Assembly: GCA_963850095.1 (NCBI GenBank)
Contig: CAWKJX010000016.1
Location: 1-64,000, forward strand
Length of the DNA stretch: 64,000 nt
Direction: 5' to 3'
Source: Bog-473 sp963850095
GTDB lineage: Bacteria > Actinomycetota > Acidimicrobiia > Acidimicrobiales > RAAP-2
The notes below the pieces were generated by a model. It was given only the letters and a program-made list of their open reading frames with translations, made no database searches and was not told the origin of the DNA. This document shows, piece after piece, positions 7,059 to 14,192 of the stretch. How positions within the stretch are numbered: position 1 is the stretch's first letter; the number at the start of each line of letters is the position of its first letter. Both the position numbers and the translations under genes were made by a program.

Positions 7059-7085
7059 TTAGCACTCAGAGGACGAGAGTGCTAA
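7059..7085 (+). promoter_or_regulatory. CIRCE operator (HrcA binding site)
   Basis: A perfect TTAGCACTC-N9-GAGTGCTAA inverted repeat, the canonical CIRCE element, ends 16 bp before the groEL ATG. HrcA repressor binding here couples groEL expression to heat shock and chaperonin availability. hrcA itself is not in the window. Confidence 0.96.
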
Positions 7086-7101
7086 TGAAGGAGCAGACCT
7101 G

Positions 7102-8721
7102 ATGGCCAAGATCATCGCCTTCGACTCGGAGGCCCGCCGGGCCCTCGAGACCGGCATGAACAAGCTGGCGGACGCCGTCCGCGTCACCCTCGGCCCCAAG
7201 GGCCGCAACGTGGTGCTGGACAAGAAGTGGGGCGCCCCCACGATCACCAACGACGGCGTTTCGATCGCCAAGGAGATCGAGCTGGAGGACCCGTTCGAGC
7301 GCATCGGCGCCGAGCTGGTCAAGGAAGTGGCGAAGAAGACCGACGACGTGGCCGGTGACGGCACCACGACGGCCACCGTGCTGGCCTGGGCCATGGTCCG
7401 CCACGGCCTGCGCAACGTGGCCGCCGGGGCCAACCCGATGTCGCTGAAGCGGGGCATCGAGTCCGCCGTGGAGACGGCCGTGAGCTCCATCCACGGCATC
7501 GCCAAGGAGACCGAGTCCAAGGCCCAGATCGCCCAGGTGGCCTCCATTTCGGCCGCCGACACGGAAATCGGCGAAATGATCTCCGAGGCCATCGACAAGG
7601 TCGGTCGCGACGGGGTCATCACGGTCGAGGAGTCCCAGACCTTCGGCATGGACATGGACCTGGTCGAGGGCATGCGCTTCGACAAGGGCTACATCGCCCC
7701 CTACTTCGTGACCGACCCCGAGCGCATGGAGGCCGTGCTCGAGGACGCCTACATCCTGCTCGTCGGCTCGAAGATCACCGCCGTGCGCGACCTCCTGCCC
7801 CTACTGGAGAAGGTGATGCAGAGCGGCAAGCCGCTCCTCATCATCGCCGAGGACGTCGAGGGCGAGGCGCTGGCCACCCTGGTCGTCAACAAAATCCGCG
7901 GCACCTTCCGCTCGGTCGCCGTCAAGGCGCCCGGTTTCGGTGAGCGGCGCAAGGCCATGCTCCAGGACATCGCCATCCTCACCGGCGCCCAGGTCGTGAC
8001 CGAAGAGGTCGGCCTCAAGCTGGAGAACGTGACGCTCGACCTGCTCGGCTCGGCCCGCAAGGTCGTGATCACCAAGGACGAGACGACGGTCGTCGAGGGC
8101 GCCGGCAAGGACTCCGACATCAAGGGCCGCATCAACCAGATCAAGACCGAAATCGAGAACACCGACTCGGACTACGACCGGGAGAAGCTCCAGGAGCGCC
8201 TGGCCAAGCTGTCCGGCGGCGTGGCCGTGATCAAGGTCGGGGCCGCCACCGAGGTCGAGCTGAAGGAGAAGAAGCACCGCATCGAAGACGCGGTCTCGAC
8301 CACCAAGGCGGCGATCGAAGAAGGCGTCGTCCCCGGCGGCGGCGTCGCCCTGCTGCGGGCCCAGACCGCCATCCTCGAGGCGGCCGAAAAGCTCGAGGGT
8401 GACGAGGCCACCGGGGCGCGCATCGTGGCCCAGGCCGTCGAAGAGCCGCTCAAGCAGATCGCGGTGAACGCCGGCCTCGAGGGCGGGGTCATCGTCGAGA
8501 AGGTGCGCGGCCTCAAGGGCGCCCACGGCCTGAACGCCGCCACCGGCGAGTACGAGGACCTCTTCAAGACCGGCGTGATCGACGCCGCCAAGGTGACCCG
8601 CTCGGCGCTCCAGAACGCGGCCTCCATCGCCGCCCTGTTCCTGACCACCGAGGCGGTCATCGTCGACAAGCCCGAGGAAGACGTCCCCGCCATGCCCGGC
8701 GGTGGCATGGACGATTACTAA
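7102..8721 (+). CDS. groEL: chaperonin GroEL (Hsp60)
   Basis: A 539-residue group I chaperonin subunit forming the ATP-driven folding cage. It has the typical start MAKIIAFDSEARRALETGMN, the ATP-binding DDVAGDGTTTATVLA segment, KAPGFGERRK, and VPGGGVALLRA in the C-terminal equatorial domain. The C-terminus PAMPGGGMDDY is short, without long GGM repeats and not His-rich, which fits the housekeeping GroEL2-like paralogue of actinobacteria. It is preceded by CIRCE and an AAGGAG RBS and followed by a strong terminator. No groES is adjacent, consistent with actinobacteria that carry a separate groEL copy. Confidence 0.97.
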   Translation: MAKIIAFDSEARRALETGMNKLADAVRVTLGPKGRNVVLDKKWGAPTITNDGVSIAKEIELEDPFERIGAELVKEVAKKTDDVAGDGTTTATVLAWAMVRHGLRNVAAGANPMSLKRGIESAVETAVSSIHGIAKETESKAQIAQVASISAADTEIGEMISEAIDKVGRDGVITVEESQTFGMDMDLVEGMRFDKGYIAPYFVTDPERMEAVLEDAYILLVGSKITAVRDLLPLLEKVMQSGKPLLIIAEDVEGEALATLVVNKIRGTFRSVAVKAPGFGERRKAMLQDIAILTGAQVVTEEVGLKLENVTLDLLGSARKVVITKDETTVVEGAGKDSDIKGRINQIKTEIENTDSDYDREKLQERLAKLSGGVAVIKVGAATEVELKEKKHRIEDAVSTTKAAIEEGVVPGGGVALLRAQTAILEAAEKLEGDEATGARIVAQAVEEPLKQIAVNAGLEGGVIVEKVRGLKGAHGLNAATGEYEDLFKTGVIDAAKVTRSALQNAASIAALFLTTEAVIVDKPEEDVPAMPGGGMDDY

Positions 8722-8827
8722 ATCGCCGCTTCTGCAACCGGGGGTTCTCAGCTGTCACGCTGATGCCACACGTCTGCAACATCGAGGTGTGACACTGGTG
8801 ACTGCCTCACCCCCAACCGAGGCTGAT

Positions 8828-8864
8828 CAGTACGCCCGGCCGCAAGGCCGGGCGTACTGTTCTC
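8828..8864 (+). terminator. intrinsic terminator hairpin after groEL
   Basis: A perfect 14-bp stem (8828-8841 with 8846-8859) is closed by a GCAA tetraloop and followed by a short T-rich stretch (TTCT). It sits 107 bp after groEL and 17 bp before the next start codon, so it isolates the heat-shock gene from the hemQ operon. Confidence 0.8.
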
Positions 8865-8880
8865 CCTACACTGGTCCGGC

Positions 8881-9555
8881 ATGACCCTGACCCCGACGAC
8901 CGGCTGGGGTGTGCTCCACCTCTTCTGCCGGCTGGCGCCCGATTTCGAGGCGCCGGGTTTGCGCAAGGCCGTGGCCAGTGCCGAGGCGGACGGGTATCAG
9001 GTCGTGCCGGTTGCTCTGCTCGGCCACAAGGCGGACCTCGGGCTCATGGTGCTCGGCCCGGACATCTGGCGGCTGCGCCGGTTCCAGACCGAGGCGGCCG
9101 AAGCCGGCGTCCGTCCCGTCGAGTCCTACGTGTCGCTCACCGAGGTCTCCGAATATGCCGCCGGCGTCCCCGACGAGCTACGCCAGGCCCGGTTGTTCCC
9201 CCAACTCCCGCCCGAGGGGAAGACGGCCTTCTGCTTCTACCCCATGTCCAAGCGCCGCGGCGACGCCCACAACTGGTACACGCTCGACTTCATTGAACGC
9301 AAGGAGCTCATGTCCGGGCACGGCAAGGTGGGCCGCACGTTCCACGGCCGGGTGCTCCAGGTCATCACGGGCTCGACCGGGCTCGACGACTACGAGTGGG
9401 GTGTGACGCTCTTCGGCACCCATCCCGACGACCTCAAGGACTGCGTCTACGGAATGCGCTTCGACCGGGCCTCCGCCCTCTACGCCGAGTTCGGCCCCTT
9501 CTACACCGGCATGGTGGGCGCGCTGGACGAGGTGCTGGTCGCCCTTGGCGCGTGA
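8881..9555 (+). CDS. hemQ: coproheme decarboxylase HemQ (chlorite dismutase family)
   Basis: A 224-residue protein that oxidatively decarboxylates coproheme III to heme b in the coproporphyrin-dependent pathway of Gram-positive bacteria. Diagnostic segments are FYPMSKRRGDAHNWYTLDF, the HGKVGRTFHGRVLQVITGS loop, and DDYEWGVTLFGTHPDDLKD near the C-terminus. It lacks the chlorite-dismutase catalytic Arg context and matches the actinobacterial HemQ clade. Its stop overlaps the GTG start of larE by 3 bases, so translation is coupled. Other heme genes are not in the window. Confidence 0.92.
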   Translation: MTLTPTTGWGVLHLFCRLAPDFEAPGLRKAVASAEADGYQVVPVALLGHKADLGLMVLGPDIWRLRRFQTEAAEAGVRPVESYVSLTEVSEYAAGVPDELRQARLFPQLPPEGKTAFCFYPMSKRRGDAHNWYTLDFIERKELMSGHGKVGRTFHGRVLQVITGSTGLDDYEWGVTLFGTHPDDLKDCVYGMRFDRASALYAEFGPFYTGMVGALDEVLVALGA

Positions 9556-10367
9556 GCGGTAGCGGACCGGCCCTCCTCGACGGCCTGAAGGACGAGCTGG
9601 TGCGCCTCGGGCGTGTCGTGGTCGCGTTCAGCGGGGGGGCCGATTCCGCACTCCTGGCCAAGGTGGCCCACGACACCCTCGGACGTGACGCGGTGCTGTG
9701 CGCCACCGCGATTTCGCCGTCCCTGGCCGACGCCGAGCAGGAGGACTGCGAGAAGCTGGCGGCGGAGTGGGACCTGCGGTGGACGGGGGTCCCGACCGAC
9801 GAAATGGACGACCCGGCCTACGTGGCCAACGGTGCCGACCGTTGCGCCCGCTGCAAGACGGCGCTGATGAGCGCCCTGGCCCCGTTGGCCGCCGCCGAGC
9901 AGGCGACCGTCGTGCTCGGGGTGAACGTCAGCGATTTGGGCGACCACCGCCCGGGTCAGGCGGCTGCGGCCGCCGCCGGCGCCGTCTTCCCCTTCGTGCG
10001 GGCCGGGTTCACCAAGGACGACATCCGGCAGTGGTCGCGCCGCTTGGGCCTGCGCACCTGGGACAAGCCTGCCGCGGCCTGCCTGGCCTCGCGGCTGCCC
10101 TACGGCACCCCGGTCACCCTGGGCCGTCTGCGCGCCGTCGAGGAGGCCGAGGCGGCGCTGCACGCGCTGGGCTTCGGCCAGTTGCGGGTGCGCCACCACG
10201 GCGACGCCGCCCGCCTCGAGGCCGACCCGGCGGAACTCGAAGAGGTGCTGGCGCGCCGGACCGAGGTGGTCGCCGCCGTCCGCCGCGCCGGCTTCACCTT
10301 CGTCGCGCTGGACCTGGAAGGATTCCGGTCGGGCAGCCTCAACCGCGCCCTGCGGGAGGAACCGTGA
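9552..10367 (+). CDS. larE: ATP-dependent sulfurtransferase LarE
   Basis: A PP-loop enzyme (SGGADS at residues 27-32) that adenylates and thiolates the nicotinic acid dicarboxylate precursor of the nickel-pincer nucleotide. Cysteines C98 and C101 (RCARC) and C177 (AAACLASR) form the three-Cys set of LarE enzymes proposed to hold a [4Fe-4S] cluster, in contrast to the single sacrificial Cys of the Lactobacillus enzyme. The GTG start lies in a GTGA overlap with hemQ, and its stop overlaps the NIL-domain gene in the same way. larB and larC are about 14 kb away at 23.9-25.9 kb. Confidence 0.88.
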   Translation: MSGSGPALLDGLKDELVRLGRVVVAFSGGADSALLAKVAHDTLGRDAVLCATAISPSLADAEQEDCEKLAAEWDLRWTGVPTDEMDDPAYVANGADRCARCKTALMSALAPLAAAEQATVVLGVNVSDLGDHRPGQAAAAAAGAVFPFVRAGFTKDDIRQWSRRLGLRTWDKPAAACLASRLPYGTPVTLGRLRAVEEAEAALHALGFGQLRVRHHGDAARLEADPAELEEVLARRTEVVAAVRRAGFTFVALDLEGFRSGSLNRALREEP

Positions 10368-10609
10368 GCCAGGTCAGGGTCAAGGTGAAGCTGACGTTCC
10401 CCGAGTCCGAGGTGCGCCGCGCCGTGTTGGCCACCCTGGTCCGCCAGTTCGACGTCGAGCCCAACATCCGCCGGGCCGACGTCGAGGATCACCGGGGCTG
10501 GATCGTCTGCGAAATCGACGGCGAGTCCGCCCAGGTCGAGGCGGCGCTCGAGTGGCTGCGCACCGAGCGCATCACCGTCGACCTGCTCGGAGACGTCCTC
10601 GAGGGCTGA
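10364..10609 (+). CDS. NIL-domain small protein coupled to larE
   Basis: An 81-residue ferredoxin-like fold protein. VRVKVKLTFPESEVRRAVLA, FDVEPNIRRADVE and GESAQVEAALEWLRTERITVDLL match the NIL domain found at the C-terminus of methionine ABC ATPases and with some ferredoxins. It stands alone here, has a GTG start overlapping the larE stop by 3 bases, and has no cluster-binding cysteines. A small-ligand or sulfur-related accessory role to LarE is plausible but inferred only from the coupling. Confidence 0.75.
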   Translation: MSQVRVKVKLTFPESEVRRAVLATLVRQFDVEPNIRRADVEDHRGWIVCEIDGESAQVEAALEWLRTERITVDLLGDVLEG

Positions 10610-10633
10610 GAGCCGAGCCGAGAGCCGAGAGGC

Positions 10634-10822
10634 TCAGCCCTCCTCGGTGGGCCTGGGCACGTGCCAGCCGGCCGATGACACCCGACGCGGCTCGTAGAAG
10701 ACGCAGCCGTCGGGGCAGGCGAAGGGCAGGGGCTCGTTGGCGTCGACCTTGCAGCGCTCCAGCCGCTCCCCGCCGGGGGTGGTCCGCATCACGTAATGGC
10801 GGCAATCCTCGTTGACGGCCAC
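10634..10822 (-). CDS. small four-cysteine protein, function unknown
   Basis: The 62-residue protein has cysteines at positions 7, 24, 36 and 40 (EDCRHYVMR, LERCKVD, FACPDGCVFYEPR), a pattern suggesting a small zinc ribbon or a disulfide-stabilised domain. It starts with GTG and lies on the opposite strand to the flanking hemQ-larE and NUDIX genes, 45 bp from the NUDIX start. No named family is recognised. The compact Cys spacing and conserved-looking FACPxGCVFYEPR core make it more convincing than a random ORF. Confidence 0.55.
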   Translation of the reverse strand: MAVNEDCRHYVMRTTPGGERLERCKVDANEPLPFACPDGCVFYEPRRVSSAGWHVPRPTEEG

Positions 10823-10867
10823 GCTTCATTCTGGCCCATATGGCAGGCCGCGGTAGCGTCACCGGCC

Positions 10868-11578
10868 GTGGACCAGAGCGACGACCGCACCGTTCCCCTC
10901 AAGACCCTGCTGCGGTGGAGCGAGGCGCTCTCGGGCATCGCCCGCACCGGCCTGGGGTTCACCGAGAGCCTCTACGAGCAGGAGCGCTTCGAGGAGATCC
11001 TCAAGGTGGCGGCGGACATCCGGGTCGAGGCGGATGGAGGGAGCGAGGACCCCGACCACGCCGGCGGCCTGGTGCAGGAGTGGATGGACACCGTGGGCAA
11101 AGGCGTCCCCGGCTACATCACGCCCAAGGTGGCGGTGGGCGCCGCGGTCGGCAACGACAAGGGTGAGCTCCTGCTGATCCAACGGGCCGACTCGGGTATC
11201 TGGCTCTATCCGACCGGGTGGTGCGACGTCGGCTACTCGGCGGCCGAGGTGGTGGTCAAGGAGGTGGAGGAGGAGACCGGCATCATTGTGGAGCCGGTGC
11301 GCCTCATCGCCGTCCTTGACGGTCTGCGGCTCGGCATGACCCGGGTGCCGTTGTACTCGCTGCTCTTCTACTGCAAGGCCGTGGGCGGTGAGCTCAAGCC
11401 GCACCCGCTCGAGACGCGTGATGTCGGATGGTTCACCCGCGAGACCATGCCGTTCCCGCTGGTGGGGTCGGAGCGCTGGGGCGACCATGTCTTCGCCGCC
11501 TTGCGCGGCGAGCAGCGTGACGTGCTCTACGACCGCGTGCGCCAGCCCATGTGGCGCGGCGAGTCGTCACAGACATGA
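10868..11578 (+). CDS. NUDIX hydrolase with N-terminal helical domain
   Basis: The 236-residue protein has an N-terminal helical region (about residues 1-70, TLLRWSEALSGIARTGLGF), as in the Nudix_N_2 group of ADP-ribose/CDP-choline-type hydrolases, followed by a NUDIX fold. The NUDIX box reads GYSAAEVVVKEVEEETG, with Lys in place of the usual Arg. The GTG start at VDQSDDRT was preferred because the frame upstream reads through non-coding-like sequence. Its TGA overlaps the ATG of the GNAT gene (ATGA). Substrate is unknown. Confidence 0.82.
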   Translation: MDQSDDRTVPLKTLLRWSEALSGIARTGLGFTESLYEQERFEEILKVAADIRVEADGGSEDPDHAGGLVQEWMDTVGKGVPGYITPKVAVGAAVGNDKGELLLIQRADSGIWLYPTGWCDVGYSAAEVVVKEVEEETGIIVEPVRLIAVLDGLRLGMTRVPLYSLLFYCKAVGGELKPHPLETRDVGWFTRETMPFPLVGSERWGDHVFAALRGEQRDVLYDRVRQPMWRGESSQT

Positions 11579-12012
11579 TCTCCGTCCGCATCGCCGCGTC
11601 GGTCGACGCCGACCTGGTGGCGGCGGTGACCGCGCTCCTCCCGCAGTTGTCGCGCTCGGCGCCGCCGCCCACCCGAGAGCAGCTGGCGCGCATAGTGGCA
11701 GACCCCGCCACCACCTTGTTCGTGGCCGAGGACGACGGGCGGATCGTCGGCACCCTCACCCTGGCCGCCTTCGAAATCCCCACGGGGCGGCGGGCCTGGA
11801 TCGAGGACGTCGTCACCGACGCGGCCGCCCGCGGCAAAGGCGTGGCCAGCGCACTGGTCAATGCCGCGCTCGCCCATGCGGGTGAGGTCGGTGCCCGCAC
11901 GGTCGACTTGACGTCCCGACCCGACCGCGAGGCCGCCAACCGCCTGTATGTGCAGCTCGGCTTCGAGCAGCGCGCCACGAACGTGTATCGCTACAGCGCC
12001 GCCCGCGACTGA
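11575..12012 (+). CDS. GNAT-family N-acetyltransferase
   Basis: A 145-residue acetyl-CoA-dependent acyltransferase. The GNAT core is visible: TLFVAEDDGRIVGTLTLA (beta 2-3), WIEDVVTDAAARGKGVASALV (motif A, pyrophosphate loop R-G-K-G-V) and NRLYVQLGFEQR (motif B). The start was set at the ATG that overlaps the NUDIX stop; an in-frame GTG 24 bp upstream is possible. Substrate cannot be predicted. The pair with a NUDIX hydrolase suggests small-molecule or nucleotide housekeeping. Confidence 0.83.
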   Translation: MISVRIAASVDADLVAAVTALLPQLSRSAPPPTREQLARIVADPATTLFVAEDDGRIVGTLTLAAFEIPTGRRAWIEDVVTDAAARGKGVASALVNAALAHAGEVGARTVDLTSRPDREAANRLYVQLGFEQRATNVYRYSAARD

Positions 12013-12035
12013 GCCCCGCCCCCGGTCACCCCTTC

Positions 12036-12704
12036 TTATCCGTCGACGGGGAAGGCGGCGGGCAGCAGGCGCATCAGTGGCGCGAACATCGGGGTGAACC
12101 GGCCCTCACCCCAGGGAAGGTCCGGCTCGTTGGCGAAGGTCTGGCTGAGCACGCCGACGATGAGCGTCGACACGAGATAGATCGCGCCCTCCTCGTTCGC
12201 CCCGGGGCCGAGCTGGCCCTTGGCCACGGCATCCGCCAGGGCGCCACGTTGCAGCTCGACCATGTCCATGCTGACCGCGAACGCATCGGGGGACGGGTGG
12301 AAGCTCGGGACGGGACGCCAGAAGAGCAGTTCGGCCACGGCGCGGTTGGCCAGACTCCACCGACCGCTTGCCTCGAGGCCTGCGACGAGCGCGTCCAGCC
12401 CGGGTTCGGCGGCCCGCATGCCGGCGCGCATCGCCTCGAGGTTCTCGCGTTGTCCCTCGAGGAACAACGCGTCGTAGATCGCCATCAGTGACGGGAAGTA
12501 CTTGTACAGCGAAGGGGGCTGGACGCCCAGACGGCGCGCCACCTCGGCCAGGCTGAGGCCGTTCACCCCCTCCTCGGTCATGACGTCACGGGCGATCTCG
12601 AGGATCTCGCGGATCGTCTCCTGCCTACGACGGGCGCGGCGGTCCGGCCGTAGGGGAGGATCTGCTCCTGCTCCCGCTCCCGGGTCCGTCCGTGTCACCG
12701 CCAA
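12036..12704 (-). CDS. TetR-family transcriptional repressor
   Basis: The N-terminal HTH (about residues 28-75: ETIREILEIARDVMTEEGVNGLSLAEVARRLGV, then PSLYKYFPS) is a textbook TetR DNA-binding domain, followed by a TetR_C-type ligand domain with hydrophobic helices. The TTG start is uncertain (GTG two codons later). It is divergent from an SRPBCC gene, with a clear inverted-repeat operator between them, so it likely represses itself and the downstream SRPBCC-MBL genes. Confidence 0.88.
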   Translation of the reverse strand: MAVTRTDPGAGAGADPPLRPDRRARRRQETIREILEIARDVMTEEGVNGLSLAEVARRLGVQPPSLYKYFPSLMAIYDALFLEGQRENLEAMRAGMRAAEPGLDALVAGLEASGRWSLANRAVAELLFWRPVPSFHPSPDAFAVSMDMVELQRGALADAVAKGQLGPGANEEGAIYLVSTLIVGVLSQTFANEPDLPWGEGRFTPMFAPLMRLLPAAFPVDG

Positions 12705-12710
12705 TGAGTA

Positions 12711-12755
12711 TAGCTTAAAGTGGGCTTGACAGCTTAAGCTAATGATATTAGCTTA
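12711..12755 (+). promoter_or_regulatory. TetR operator region with repeated half-sites
   Basis: A perfect palindrome TAAGCTAAT-n3-ATTAGCTTA occupies 12735-12755. Further TAGCTTAA-type half-sites lie at 12711-12718 and 12731-12737. The AT-rich block is unlike the surrounding sequence and sits between the divergent TetR and SRPBCC starts, so it should contain both promoters and the repressor sites. Confidence 0.8.
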
Positions 12756-12781
12756 GGTCGGAGACCGGAGGAGGAACGGAA

Positions 12782-13321
12782 ATGATCGGAACGGAGACCA
12801 CGGAGGCCATGACCGAGAACCTGAACTCGAAGGGGAGCACCCGCTGGTGGCTGCGGGAGGACTCGCAGTCAGCGGTGATCGACGCGCCGCCCGAGCGCAT
12901 CTACTCCCTGGTGGCCGACCTGCCCCGCATGGGGGACTGGAGCCCCGAGTGCAGGCAGGTCGAATGGCTCGATGGCTCGACCGGACCGGCGGTGGGCGCC
13001 ACGTTCATCGGCCATAACCAGGGCGGCCCCGGCGGCCTCATGAAATGGTCGCGCCGTGGCCGTGTCCTCACCGCCGACCCCGGCCGTGAGTTCGCCTTTG
13101 TGACCGAAGAGGGTGGCCGGCCGTCGACCGAGTGGCGCTACCGCCTGGAGTCCCTGGAGGGGACCACGCGGGTCACCGAGTCCTACGCGGTGAGGTGGAT
13201 CCCCACCTGGGCCCGGATCGTGGACGTCCCGACCAATCGCGCCCGGGAGTTGCGTCAGGCCATGCAGCACACGCTCGAGCAGCTGAAGACCGCCGCCGAG
13301 GCGCACCCTTCGGCTCAGTAG
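12782..13321 (+). CDS. SRPBCC-family (polyketide cyclase/START-like) protein
   Basis: The 179-residue protein binds hydrophobic ligands in this fold. SAVIDAPPERIYSLVADLPRMGDWSPEC is the typical SRPBCC N-terminal strand-helix, and TEWRYRLESLEGTTRVTES the central sheet. A GGAGGA RBS precedes the ATG. It lies 27 bp from the TetR operator and directly ahead of the MBL-fold gene, suggesting a small inducible detoxification or catabolic unit. The ligand is unknown. Confidence 0.8.
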   Translation: MIGTETTEAMTENLNSKGSTRWWLREDSQSAVIDAPPERIYSLVADLPRMGDWSPECRQVEWLDGSTGPAVGATFIGHNQGGPGGLMKWSRRGRVLTADPGREFAFVTEEGGRPSTEWRYRLESLEGTTRVTESYAVRWIPTWARIVDVPTNRARELRQAMQHTLEQLKTAAEAHPSAQ

Positions 13322-13393
13322 AGGCACACCGCACCCCCGCACCAACTTTGTCCGCTCTTACTCAGTCCCTTCGAGATCCGAGGAGTCGTATCG

Positions 13394-14191
13394 ATGAACA
13401 CCTACAAGGCCGCGCCCGACGTCGACGTCGTGACGTCGACCAACGAGATCAGTGGTTTTGGCAACCTCGCCATCAATGCCTTCGTCATCCACGCAGACGA
13501 GCCGGTGCTCGTCGACACGGGCTCCGTGGTGCAGAGCGACGATTTCATGGCCACCCTGCGGACGGTGATCGATCCGGGTGACCTCCGCTGGATCTGGCTG
13601 ACCCACACCGACTTCGACCACATCGGTTCGCTGCACCGCTTGCTCGAGGAGAACGATCGGCTCCGGGTCATCACGAGCTTCCTCGGGGTCGGGATCATGA
13701 GCCTGAGCGCTCCCTTGCCCATGGACCGGGTCTTCCTGGTGAACCCGGGGCAGACGGTCGACGTGGGCGACCGGACCCTGACCGCCGTGCGGCCTCCGGC
13801 GTTCGACAACCCGATCACGACGGGCCTGGTGGACGGGCGGTCGGGGATCTTCTTCAGCTCGGACTGCTTCGGCGCGCTGCTGGACGACGTACCGGAATGT
13901 GCCGAGGACCTGACCGCAGAGGAGCTGCGACAGGGCCAGGTCTTCTGGGCGACCGTGGATTCCTCGTGGCTGCACACGGTGGACCGGGCGATGTTCGCCT
14001 CGGAGCTCGATCGCATCCGCGCGCTGGAACCCACCATGGTCCTGAGCAGTCATCTCCCGGCTGCGCGAGGTTCGTCGATGGAGCGGCTGCTGGGTGCGCT
14101 CGCCGAGGTCCCCGACGCCCCGGTGTTCGTCGGGCCGGACCAGGCCGCCCTGGAGCAGATGCTCGCCGGGTTGACCGGGGTGGCCGGTTAG
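13394..14191 (+). CDS. MBL-fold metallo-hydrolase
   Basis: A 265-residue metallo-beta-lactamase-fold protein. The metal motif reads THTDFDHIG, i.e. H-x-D-x-D-H in place of the common H-x-H-x-D-H, resembling the flavodiiron-type variant in which the second His is acidic. Further ligands are likely in SSDCFGALL and SSHLPAA. An RBS-like GAGGAG lies upstream. It follows the SRPBCC gene and probably shares TetR control. The product could be a diiron enzyme rather than a zinc hydrolase. Confidence 0.8.
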   Translation: MNTYKAAPDVDVVTSTNEISGFGNLAINAFVIHADEPVLVDTGSVVQSDDFMATLRTVIDPGDLRWIWLTHTDFDHIGSLHRLLEENDRLRVITSFLGVGIMSLSAPLPMDRVFLVNPGQTVDVGDRTLTAVRPPAFDNPITTGLVDGRSGIFFSSDCFGALLDDVPECAEDLTAEELRQGQVFWATVDSSWLHTVDRAMFASELDRIRALEPTMVLSSHLPAARGSSMERLLGALAEVPDAPVFVGPDQAALEQMLAGLTGVAG

Positions 14192-14192
14192 A

